Part shown: one piece after another, positions 41,901-52,888 of the stretch | Position numbering within the stretch: the first letter of the stretch is position 1 | Layout: each line of letters starts with the position of its first letter | NCBI GenBank assembly: GCA_007922305.1 | Contig: ML677343.1 | Span: 28,835,915 to 28,899,914, forward strand | Reading direction: 5' to 3' | DNA from: Dermatemys mawii | Taxonomy: Eukaryota; Chordata; Testudines; Dermatemydidae | Length of the DNA stretch: 64,000 nucleotides | The notes under the pieces: generated by a model | The model's input: only the letters and a program-made list of their open reading frames with translations | Database searches by the model: none | What the model was told of the DNA's origin: nothing | Program-made: the position numbers and the translations under genes

Positions 41901-44408
41901 CCAGAAACAAATGGAAATACTTTCCCCTCCATCCCAGTTAATTCACTAAAAGGATCTTCTGCTGATTTCTAACATTTGCTTTTGAATTTGTACTTTGTCA
42001 GCTGTAAATCCATTCATGCAAAACCTTGTAAGTCACTGATGGAAAATGGAAGTGTTTTGGTAATGATTTTTATTGACCTAAGAGAAATATTCAGACAGAG
42101 CAATTTTGAATGGATTCTCCCATACCGTATAGCTCACCCTCTTCAGTCTTATGCTAAGCATGGCTTGTTTGGGCCTTTTCACTTCTCTAATGGGAGGCTG
42201 CCATGGGAAATCCAGGATGCTGAAGTAGTTCCGATGAGTTGGCCATGTGAATCAGGCCTGACCAATGCCTCGGCATGGTAATAAGGCCATTGTGTTGCTG
42301 GAGTTGTGATAATTGCTATTAAAAACCCATGCCTGACCTAACCACTCCTGGCCATTAAAAATCCCCTGACACCTTTCTCAATAGCAGGGGCGCTAGCTAT
42401 GAAGTTATAGCCAAGTTGGCTAATCCTATTTCAGTTGCCAAACATCTGCAGTTTTCAATGGATTTGGGCTCTGTTCATTTCATTGTGTCATTCATTAAAC
42501 TGTTGCAGCCTAGGACTTCACACACCATGGCCATTTGGAATGTCATGGTGACTATTGGATCAGAACATCCTGCCCCAAAAATGCAGGCCATATCACTGGA
42601 GACAACGGAGCATCTGCACTTTTAGCTGTTAGCAGTATACGGCCCATGATTTACAGTGGTGTAGGTCTGAGTCTATCCAACAGAGTGCAGTGGTGACACA
42701 CGCACTGAACAGTTTATTACTAAAGTTCTTTACTGCTGCAGAAAATTTCTAGTTCTTTTAACTTAGAAAACAATAGCTGATCACACAAAGTTCTTGCCAT
42801 AAGAAATCTTAAGCACTGATTTTCATCTTGAATAGAAACGTGCCTTTTTTAAAGTTATTTGCATTGTATGTTGCAGAGAGATCTATGGGTAATTGTGCAT
42901 TTTATTTTGTTAGCTTTATGATATGACAGCAGAAGGAAATCATGGTGGTTTAGATCTGAGCAAATTTAGAATTACACTTTTTTTCCTCCTTTGGGCAAAT
43001 CTAAAGGTAGGAGAGTCGGGGAAGAAGCTTCTTGCATCTGCAAACTTACAATGGAAATTCACAAAAATAAGCTATTTTGCAGGTTAGTCCAGAGGGGATT
43101 ATGCTGATTTAGGAGCAGCCTCCATGCTGTTTCTACTCATGATTACGGTCTTCCAAATTGATCAGAAGAGGGGGAGAGTATTTTGGGGCCTCCATTTGTT
43201 TGAGAATGGTTAATGCATATATTGAGCGTGCTGTGGTCCAGAAATTATAAGATTGATGAGGAAGGAATTGTCGTCGTTACTTGTTTGTATGGTGCTTAGC
43301 GTAAAGGGGTCTTAATTTTTCTCATTGGGGTCCCTTAGGCACACTGTCACAACAGAAATGGACTGACTTGAATCAATAGCCCATCTCAGTACACTAACAT
43401 GTACCTCTTACGTGAGCACATATTTGGATAAGAAATGGAGTGTGATTCTGTTTGTCTAAAATTAAGGCATGCTGTCTGCATGTTAAATACTGAAATAACT
43501 GAATTCTGTCTTCGTTTCTGTTTGGCTGTTACATAAAAAGGTTTTTCTTATATATTCAGTCCATTTATGTGGCTTTTCCCACATATGAAACAGAGAAGTT
43601 ATAATCAAGACCATAATAACTATGAAGTGAATGGGTAAAAGTAACTTTTGATTTGTTTTGGCATTGGCTGAATGTAGGACTTGAAACAGCTGAATGAAGA
43701 CAAAAATGAAAATTTAAATGTAACATACAAAATGTCAGTTTTCTCTAAAACTTGTACCTTCCAACTCCTCCTACGGTCACAACAGGTATCTCTTACTCTG
43801 AAGTGAGTCAAGGCTTAGCAGCAGCATATGTGACAAAGAAATCAAGTTTTGATTTGCAAAAGATTGGAAGAGTCTTGTTTCTGGCGCATTTGTCTTCAGA
43901 ATTAGGTTAGTTTGGATATCTGTCACCATTTTGGAAACCCAGCCTATTTTTGTCATTTAACAGTAGCCACGAAAGAGACTTGAATATTTTGGACTCCTGG
44001 GAAGATATTTGCGGAACGTGATACAATCTATGCAACTGTCTCCTCTCTTTGATCTTTCACAATAAACGTGCCTGTTTATCGTCATGTCATTCCAGTTCCA
44101 TGGAAACACAAAGTGGACCAAATTCATGCATTTAAGTACATTGACTTCAGTAAGCTTACATCAGGGACAAATTTCATCCACTGAATTTGCATAGCTCAAA
44201 AATATCCAACAGAATCTCAGTGGAGATAAGCAGTAGAAGTATATAGACAATATAATGTTCCACCTATTCATACTGCAATTGAAATGAGCCCTAGGTCACG
44301 AGTGATGAGAAGTTTAGCGGACTCATCCTAGTCTGTAGTACTGGACACAGTATCTGGTCTTGGGTGATGGAGCTAATTGTACATATCAAAGTAATACATC
44401 CCTTAAAG

Positions 44409-44630
44409 CAGGGGTTCTCAAACAGGGGGTTGGGACCACTCAAGGGGTCGTGAGGTTATTATGTGCGTGTGGGGGGTCACGAGCTGTCAGCCTCCCTCTC
44501 AAACCCTGCTTTGCCTCCAGCATTTATAAAGTTAAATATATTTAAAAGTGTTTTTAATTTATAATGGGGGTCGCACTCAGAGGCTTGCCATGTGAAAGGA
44601 GTCACCAGTACAAAAGTTTGAGAATCACTG
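44409..44630 (+). mobile_element. hAT non-autonomous element, same family as 19250-19468
   Basis: It begins CAGGGGTTCTCAAACAGGGG and ends AAAAGTTTGAGAATCACTG. The interior shares TTTGCCTCCAGCATTTATAA, AAAAGTGTTTTTAATTTATA and GTCACCAGTACAAAAG with the intronic copy. The flanking CCTTAAAG / CTTGAAAG is an imperfect (6 of 8) target duplication. Confidence 0.8.
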
Positions 44631-46255
44631 CTTGAAAGCATCAAGAATAGGAAGCTGGGTAATTCTGTTCAGACTGAATCACTGGAAAGGGTTAATTCAC
44701 AGCAGGGATGTGTGGGAATTACAAATTCCCCCTGGAGCTGTAAATTTATTTGAAAATTGTATGTGGTGTTTAAATGAATTAATTGACTTTCTGGTAATAC
44801 TAATAAACATCTTTAAGAGGCAGATGACTCACTGCACCAGGGCAGTGTGTGGTTTGTACCACTTAAGAGACTAGTCTTGGGAACTGGAGCCTTCTCCTGT
44901 CTCTGGAGTTGGATGATTCTCAGTGGTTGCCATTGTAGGGGAGAACTAAAAAGAGGTCAATGGGCCTAATGCTGTTGAGTTGGTGAAAAAAAGTTTATTC
45001 TGTGAATTTAGCAAAACCATCAGTCCTGGAAGAAGCTGTGGAGCAAGACAATTATTTCAAGAAAAATACAGTCCTATCTATGACTGCAAAGTAACTACGG
45101 CTAACTGTCTGCCACTCTAGTGTCCTGTTCATCCCGAGCATCAACACGTTTTGGGCTAAAGCTGAGATTTTCAACCACATCCAAATTCCACTAAATTTCT
45201 ATTAGCAAGATTGAGCTGTGGGCAACAGATAAGGGGCCCTATGCCATTGTTTCACGTACGGAACTCCTTTAAAATAAACCAAAATAGCCTTCAAATACAA
45301 ATAGAAAAGGATTGACCTGACAGAGTGGATAACATAGTAGATATATTGTGATCTTCATCTTGGATTTTTCTTAAGACTTGGTGCTTTGCACCCATGTAGT
45401 TCTAAAGAATGATATTCATAATACTTGCCAGCTGATCTAATTGTTTAAAAAGCCATGCAGACTAGATGTCATTCTTGGTGGGGTTTCTTTAATGCTGACA
45501 GATATCCAGACAGATTGGATTATGAAAACAAGATATTTCTTCTCAAAAAAAGTTTAGCTCTGAAAAATGGTGAAAAGCCAAGAATGACTAAGCAAAGACG
45601 TCTATAGAGGGTCAACATTTAAGAGAGGGGGTTCCCCTCACTGGTAAATTGCCCACTATACTGGATAGAGCAGCCTTGTTTATTTAATGAAGATGGTGTT
45701 TCTGATAATCCATATATCAACTAAGATAAATCTATTTTTGACATGCAACCTTTGCTGTGTTTTAAATGTGTAATTCTTTGAAGAATAGCCTGGGAGTTGC
45801 ACTCTTCAGACCCGTATTGATTGGATGTGCTGTTGACTCTTGAATAAAACTTTGGGGCCATTGGTCAGCACTTTTAAGGAGAAAATGATCCAGCCTGTTT
45901 TTAAAAAGCCCTTGGTTGTTTCTGGTGTGTGTGTATTGGGGTGGGCTGTATTTGGGTGTACACATACCAACATTTTTGCCTTGATCTTTCTGTATTTGAG
46001 TGCCCCTAGACAGAGTAACTTAAGGGACTCTCAGTCAACCAATGGATTGCAATGTATTAATTTCACTGGTTTATTTCCCCAGCCCTTTCAAATTCTCTTC
46101 TACCCAAACCACACCCTTAGACAGCCACCAACACCCTGTTTGGAGCAAGGCATTGCTCTGAACTCCACGGGGCGGCTTCTTAGCCATCGATCACAGGGAT
46201 TGGGTGGGTGGTTCGTTTTTTTTTTAACGGAAGGGAAACGGGCCTGGCCACCCCT

Positions 46256-47100
46256 CTGCAGAGCTAAGTGCACAGGCGTCTTGGAAACGCCCCAGTTACC
46301 GTCTGCAAGCGCCGCCCTGCTCCCTTCTCCCCTGACCTGAATTCGGTTTCAGCCTTGGCATGACGTCTCGGCGGCAGAGCGCCCCCTGGCGGTGTCTCCT
46401 GGGGCGCAGACTCGTGGGCGGCCGGGGGAGATGAAAGCTTTGCAAAGTGACAGCAAAGCGATGGGAGAGGGACTGAGATTTGCAACCGTGTCATCGAGAT
46501 TTTCCTTCTTGCGGCGATTCCCCCACCTCTCCTCCGCCCAAGCCGGGTCTCTCGCTTGGCTTCATTGATAAGGCAGTTTGGTGGTAGGGCTTCACGCTGC
46601 ACCCCCCCAACCCACCTCTCCTCCCTCCCTTTGAATCTAAAGTGCTTTGTTTTTGCAGTTAAAGCCTTTCCTTTGATTTCCCCCACCCTTCCCTTTCTGC
46701 TGCGGGCAGGACTCAGAGGCTCTTGCTTAGCTGGGGATCGCATTTCCCATCTCTCCTTCGCAGCCAGACACTTCGGAGCAGGAGCCGCCGCAGCTTCGAC
46801 TGATCCCTGGAAAATTACAAGTTAGTGGTTTGGGGTTTTGTTTCGGGGCTTTTTTTTTTTTTTTTTCAACTTCAAGGGCTGCAGCTAAGTGATCTCTTTG
46901 GATTTCACTGTTGAATTACATCGGAGTCCAGAGCCCGGTCTCTCTGGCCCCATCCTTGTATCTGGGTTCATGGAAAACTTGTAAATTATCATTTGGTTTT
47001 CATTATTGGTCCCTCCTCCCCCCGTCTGTGTCTCCTCCTCCGCCCCCCCCCCCCCGTTTTCTCTCTGTGTGTTATATTGCTCCATTGCTAGGGCGATTCT
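46256..47100. promoter_or_regulatory. CpG-rich block, probable CRISPLD2 promoter region
   Basis: CpG and GC density rise sharply compared with the AT-rich flanks: CGCCGCCC, TCTCGGCGGCAGAGCGCC, GGGCGGCCGGGGG, CTTGCGGCGATTC, GGAGCCGCCGCAGC. A TGACGT half-CRE lies at 46361-46366. This is the only such block between USP10 and the first coding exon of CRISPLD2, so it is inferred to be the CRISPLD2 CpG-island promoter. Transcription could start here (an exon ending near 46818 before GTTAGT is conceivable) or at the TATA box downstream. Confidence 0.55.
46378..46392 (-). promoter_or_regulatory. CTCF-like binding site
   Basis: AGCGCCCCCTGGCGG is an excellent reverse-strand match to the CTCF core (CCACCAGGGGGCGCT type). 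It lies in the GC-rich block between two genes, about 0.9 kb upstream of the TATA box. Occupancy cannot be judged from sequence. Confidence 0.6.
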
Positions 47101-47243
47101 CAGTTTTCCTGGGCTCCATGGTACCTCCCTGCTGCCCTGAGAGATTTGATGACACCCCTCCCTCTATTTTTTCCTTTTCACTGAAAATAAAGAGCAGTTG
47201 CCAAGATCATAGAGGGCCAAGACATGGTCATAACCCTGGAGAG

Positions 47244-47251
47244 TATAAATA
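47244..47251 (+). promoter_or_regulatory. TATA box, candidate CRISPLD2 core promoter
   Basis: TATAAATA in a GC-flanked context (GGAGAG before, CCCC after), placed about 30 bp upstream of a possible start near 47275 and about 190 bp upstream of a strong splice donor (GAG|GTAAGT at 47438). The arrangement fits a short non-coding first exon. Confidence 0.5.
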
Positions 47252-47274
47252 CCCCTAAGTTCTATGAGACCAGC

Positions 47275-47437
47275 ATTCATCACTTCCAGCTGTGCTGAGC
47301 TCTTAGCATTCATTGCACCTAGTGACAGTTGTCCTTTCCCTCCCTCCCCTGTTGTCAGATTTAAAATCTAGAATTTATTTTCCACCAGCAGATTTTTGAG
47401 GAGTTTTGGCTTCTGGTGGGCGTGCAGATTTTGAGAG
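47275..47437 (+). other. CRISPLD2: Candidate CRISPLD2 non-coding exon 1
   Basis: Bounded on the left by the position expected downstream of TATAAATA and on the right by GAG|GTAAGT, a near-consensus donor. It has no long frame, as expected for 5' UTR. The nearest good acceptor before the coding start is at 52573. Inference only, and an upstream exon in the CpG-rich block is an alternative. Confidence 0.4.
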
Positions 47438-50400
47438 GTAAGTGTTAAGTTTTAGTACCAGATTTTCGACGGTTGTTTTAAATCTTTTTGGGTGTAACAA
47501 AAATCTCTGTGTTATAGCTGTATACGTTTAATACAAAATTTCACTTTACGATTAAAGTTCCCTGTATAAATAGTTCATAGCAGGTTAATAAAGTAATAGA
47601 TTGTGTTACATAAATAGTATTACTAATGTTATAGACCATTATAAGCACATAGGTGGAAGGTGTCATAATTATCAATCAACCAGTATATCAACCTGTTGGA
47701 TGCTATAACCTCTAATAATTGACTGACCATTTATTAAAATACCCACTGATTTTTTCTTGCTATACTATTTATTATATTTATGAATCTAAACTGGGTCTGT
47801 GACTAAACCTTCAAATACTAGTAGAACCAGATAACTTCTGTTAACAGTTTAAAAAACAACTTTTATTATGGCTTTAGGTAGAAACTCACCCTCTTGTATT
47901 GTACTAGAGTGGATTATGGTAGATCCAGATGTTTTATCTCTGACCTTGAAACACAGATTTTACAGTTTTATGCTGTAGGGATGACAACATGTTTTAAGTC
48001 ACAGAATTTGTCATCTCATTCTGACTGTTCTGCAGGGAAAAACTTGACAATATGGTGAAGCCTCAAATATGTGCAACTTGGCTACAAAGACAAGGCTGCA
48101 TACATAAAATATACAGTGGGCATAGTGCTTGAATCCTGAGTTTATCTACATGAGTGATACCACTGGCACTGCTTTGCTGGTTTTGAGTTGTTGCCGGCAT
48201 CCTATGTTAACTCTTGCATTTCCCCGTTTCCTCTGACTTCTCTGTGTAGTATCCCACGGTGCTGCATGCATTTGCAGTAATGGCATGTATAACCAGGGGG
48301 TTAATCCAACCATTTTAATATTTAACTAGGAGGCATATTAGAGATCAATAACAATATAGTATTAAGTCTGGTGAGGACACCGCACTGAGGCTGACTTTGC
48401 CTGTGAGTGGAGTAGAGAGTTTTGCATGGCAGCTTCTAGAAGTTACCCACACTTCTCCCCTTTGAGATCAGAAGCTTTCCATTAGTTTAGGAAGTAACTT
48501 TTTGTGAAGTCTTTTTAAAGCCCATTGAAATATGATCTCTTCAGAAAACACTTCTTCCTTTGTTCCCAGTTGTAATATATTTTGCCTGTGAGATGCCTTC
48601 ATGTCTGACCATTCCAGAGGCAGCTTCTGCCGAGTCACTGGTTTCTGATCAGTCCCAGATGTTCACATGGTATCAAGACCACGAGCCTGATGCGTTTGAA
48701 AAGAGGTCATAGAAATGCTTTCTCCCCCTCCCTTGAATAAAGCAAAGTTTAGTCAGCTGGGACAGTGGTTGAGGTAGCTGTCAAACTCCCAACTCGCACA
48801 CGATGTGCGTCCAGAGCTTATAAGAGTTTCCACAACTAGGATGCCAGTGATCTGTGTAGCCTGGAGACATAAAGCTGAATATCTGGAGCTGTGATTCAGG
48901 AAAACTCTTGGGCTAACTTTACCAGTGACTTAATGGTGTTGCTGAATTGGGGCCTGGGTTTGTTAAGAAGAGCTGGAACGCCACTTTGGGGCAAGTGGAT
49001 CGCTGTGAAGAGTTTGCTCTTGTATTCCTTGTCCACCCAAATTCCCATGGGCATCCACTATACAAAGGAGTGTTGTATTTGCCTGCGTAATAGAAGCATG
49101 GCTTTGTCATTGTCCCGTGTTTAATTTAAATATTTCTGAGGCATCTTACCTTGGCCACTGTCAATGACAGGCTACTGGAAAAGATGGACCCTTGCCATCT
49201 TATAAATAGGGTAACTATCTACTATGATGACATGTTTCTATCCCTCCACTGACACTCCCTCCATTTCAATCATGATTCCATACCCTGTCTGGTATGCCGG
49301 AGAGTTACTAGTTCAGGGAATTCTCTTCACCCGGGAGATGGGTGCAACAGAATGTCTTTGGGCCAAGTTCTAGCCCCATTGAAATTAAAAATCAAGGCAA
49401 GATTTGATATTAATTGAATGGCTGCACATCCACAGAGGATGCAATGGGAGATTTGTTTGGTCTAAAAGCACAGTGTGGTGGAAATGATGCTTCCCCCCCA
49501 CACCTGAAAGTCAAGTACTTGAAGCAGGGACTGAATACTTAATTCACCAATCAAGGCAACCCAGTTGGAGGAAAGGGGATCCTGCTGTTAATTCACAAGC
49601 AGAGGAGAGGACTCAGAAAATAACGCACCATGTGTTACCCAGTGTTGAACAGTGGCTGAATGGGCCTGAGCAAAGTAGCCAAGGGTCTGTTGAGGACTTG
49701 ATCGTATAGTAGCAAGTTTGGTATGTCTCTGGGCTGTCGGATAGTTCAGCTGATTCGCAAATTGCAATTTCTGTACCTTCACTGTGTGGTAGATGAGGCC
49801 CCGGGTAGAAAAGGGAATAAATTCAGGTCAGTAGGTCGACCTGCAGCCTATGCCAGCTGTCTACCTAAGAAGCAGGCTGCATTTAAAATTCCTCATAATA
49901 AATAGCCACATTGTAAATAGCCATGGCAGAGCATCTGCATTTAAAACCTCTTCAGGAAGTGTCTGAAAGTAAGAATTGTTCCCTGAATTGGGGCAAATGG
50001 TCTCTACAAAATAACAGCTCATTTCCCCCCCTTCCCTTCTTAGATAGTTAGGCTTCATTTATGGAGGGGTTTGTGCCAACAAACAATGCCAAGGAGTGAG
50101 CAAGGTTAAAACAATATTTATCATTAAAAAAACTGAAAGTTGTATGCCTTTAAGGATTGTACTGGCCTAATGCAGCTTCTGCTTAACCCATGAAACGCTG
50201 AATGGGGATAATGCTTGCATGTTACATGTCCTGTATATAAGGCAAGGAGGTATTCTAGTGAAGGAATTAAGACATTTTCTTTGTGTGACATTATAGTGAT
50301 CTCCATTGCTTTAGCAAAGCCCAGCTCAACTACTTAACACTTTGCTTAGGAAAAATTATTAGTGGTGGTTTGTTCGTTTGGGCCACAGTAGCATCTAGAA

Positions 50401-52573
50401 GGCTCAGTCAGGGATTTGGGCTACATTGTGTTAGACACGTGCTGAGACAGCGTAGACACCCAATTTTTAGGTGGTTGACACTCCCCTTAACTTCAACTGG
50501 TGTCACGGGAGCTCAGCTCCTCTGAAAATTTGACTCTTTATGTTTTGCATTCTGAGCATTGGCATCATCAAAATAATTGTGTGCTGTGTCTGTACTCCAG
50601 CCTAAAAGGATGATGATCACACGGGGCTGCATTTCCATTAGATTGGAAGCAAAATATTCCTAGATTTAAATGCAGAGCATGCTCTGATTTATGTTTTTCC
50701 ATCATTCAAAGCAGTTCTGCTGCCCCCTAGAGACAGAACACTTGGCAAAAAAGAAAATGAATCACCTATTCCAAACATGTTTAACAATATCAAGCTGTAA
50801 ATGCCCCTGCTTTAAAACATCCGGTGGGGAGGAAGATGTAGTGGTAATTTGCAATGCTGTAAATTTAAACAGTAAAATCTGCAGAACCATCACCTAAAGA
50901 AAATATTTGGGGGCCTATTCAGGAAAGGGCTGTAACAGTTGTCATGTAAAAGGATGTTTAAAATGACAGAATTAGGGATAGTTTTGACTAGGGAAAGGCT
51001 GCATCTCTTGGAATATTCCCTCTTTGGCCTGTCATACAGTTGTTCTGTTGGTATGATGGTTCCCAGACTGCAAGCATCCTGGAATAGAACTGGCCGGCCT
51101 TCATTCGCCACTTTGGTTTTATGAAGAGGGGACTGAACAGTCCCACTGTCAGATGTGCAGTGTGACTGTTTGAACCCTATTACATATTATTCCTATGATG
51201 ATAGCTATTACTGGCCCCATTTGAAGCCACAGCCAATTGGGCAAACCTCTAGGTAGAGATAGCATAGGATCTATAGAAGCCAAGTCAAATGGCTCTCAGG
51301 TGAGGGAGTAAGCATAGATTATTAATGTTGAGAATCAGGGTGGAAAAGATTACAAGTGCATCTGAAGGAGGAGAGAAAGAGGGGGCCTTGCAATTGAGGA
51401 CATGGATGGTTAAGTCTGGAGATTCAAACCATCATCAAGTCAGCACATTAACCGTCCCCATTAAAGGCAGGCTGACTCTTGGCAACCGAGCAGTGCAGAA
51501 GTGGTTCCTGTTCGAGAGGAGGAGGGGAAATCTACTCCGGCTCCTCTCCTACACTGTAATAATTCATATAGCTGGCTGCACATCTGTCTCCAGCTAAGTG
51601 CAGTAACCGCGTCAGCGAGAACACCCCAGTGCGTCACTTGCAGACGGGAATTTTGACTGCTCTGATATTATGATGACATTTTCACATAAACATACACGGA
51701 TTCTGGGAGCTGGCTCTGACTGAATCTATTGGCAGGCGGAGGCCTCTGAAATAGCTGTAGCTCATGCCTGACCTCTGTGACTTGGCTGCCGGGGAAGTTT
51801 GCTTTCCCTTCTGTTACGCTCTGTTCTCCTCCTTTAAGGATGACACTTGGAAGAAACAATGTGTCATTGCTCACCCTGCATACGTGAAAAGGCACCTCTT
51901 GGATGATACGATAGCTGGAGGTCCTGGGCATCGATTCACCCTGATGGATACAGATTACTTCTCAAAGGAGAATCTATATATACTCCAAAGGAAAATTCAG
52001 TTGTTCCATCTGCCTTTATGGACATTCCATGGCTGACCGGGCAATGCTCCGCCCCCACATAGTCCCACCCATTTTGGGAGCTATATTGGGTCCCTCTAGA
52101 TTCTGCGTGTGGAATGGGATGCAAAGAGGTTATGAGCACATAAAATTGATGCAACTTTCTTTTCCCCCCAGGGTGGGCCTGCTGGAAGTAGGTGCAGGCA
52201 AAAAGGTTGGTTTTGCAAAATTCATCTGCGACGGCATATCTAATTAGTTCATGTAACCCCAATGATAGTATGTGCAAATTGAGTAATGGTATGTGGAAGG
52301 AGGTAGCTATGGAAAAAGAGTGTATTCCATGTGAAATCTATATAATGCCTAATTTAAGAAGGAAATAGGACAGAGCATCGTATCTGTGACTCAGTAAACA
52401 CTGAGGTTCATCAGTGCTCTACAGGAGTGAAAATAATTTGTTAGACGTTCAAATTTTCATCACTCCTTTATTGTGCAAAAATCTGAATCCAAGGTCTCTT
52501 TGGAAATTCTGTGGGATGTCAATCTTCTTTAGTGGCAGATTAAGTGACTGTTTGTTTCCCACCTGAATTCCAG
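47438..52573 (+). other. CRISPLD2 intron 1 (inferred)
   Basis: No gene or strongly recognisable transposon is seen. A CpG-containing, repeat-poor stretch lies at about 51470-51960. A diverged amniote repeat remnant is at about 50390-50530 (TTTTTAGGTGGTTGACACTC phrase). Confidence 0.5.
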
Positions 52574-52888
52574 ATCCACACAGAGCAGTCGAGCTGTCTT
52601 TGAGAAAACCAGAGCGCTTCCATCTCCTTCTTCTCGACTTCCATTGAGTAGAGAATGACCATGAGTCCTGTCCTGTCTTGGTTCCTCCCTCTTGGATATT
52701 TACTGGTTTTGATGCATGAAGCACAAGGCTTTTTCTTGCCCAATGGCACGCACTTTGAGAGCATTTTGAGCAGATATCACTCCAGAGCCAAGAGAGCCAT
52801 TCCAAGGTCAGACAAAGAGGAGATTTTGATGCTTCATAACAAGCTGAGAGGTGAAGTCTATCCTTCAGCCTCCAATATGGAATACATG
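52574..52888 (+). CDS. CRISPLD2: CRISPLD2 exon with start codon (5' UTR 52574-52654, coding 52655-52888)
   Basis: A plausible acceptor, ACCTGAATTCCAG, ends at 52573. An in-frame TAG at 52649-52651 lies just before the ATG at 52655, which has A at -3 and supports this start. 78 codons, ending at ATG|GTGAGT in phase 0. The protein starts [20 protein letters not shown], a signal peptide with probable cleavage after [14 protein letters not shown] with an N-glycosylation sequon follows. Next comes SRAKR|AIPR, a furin-type site at the place of human SRVRR|AIPR. The CAP domain begins at [16 protein letters not shown]. Confidence 0.95.

Larger units (their letters stand above)
37801..46255. other. 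USP10-CRISPLD2 intergenic region
   Basis: No open frame here has recognisable homology or splice context. It contains a MIR-type 3' end (38428-38525), a hAT element with 8-bp target repeats (38677-38993) and a second hAT (44409-44630). Diverged amniote repeat remnants occur at about 41070-41340 and 44110-44190. The rest is AT-rich with nothing recognised. Confidence 0.7.

Noticed and set aside
45840..46340. 166-codon open frame upstream of the CpG-rich block
   Set aside because: No recognisable domain, no codon or splice evidence, and it enters GC-rich promoter-like sequence where stops are rare.
50716..50736. Second CTCF-like site (CTGCTGCCCCCTAGAGACA)
   Set aside because: Only part of the core matches and the following bases depart from consensus. 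Not strong enough to list as a feature.
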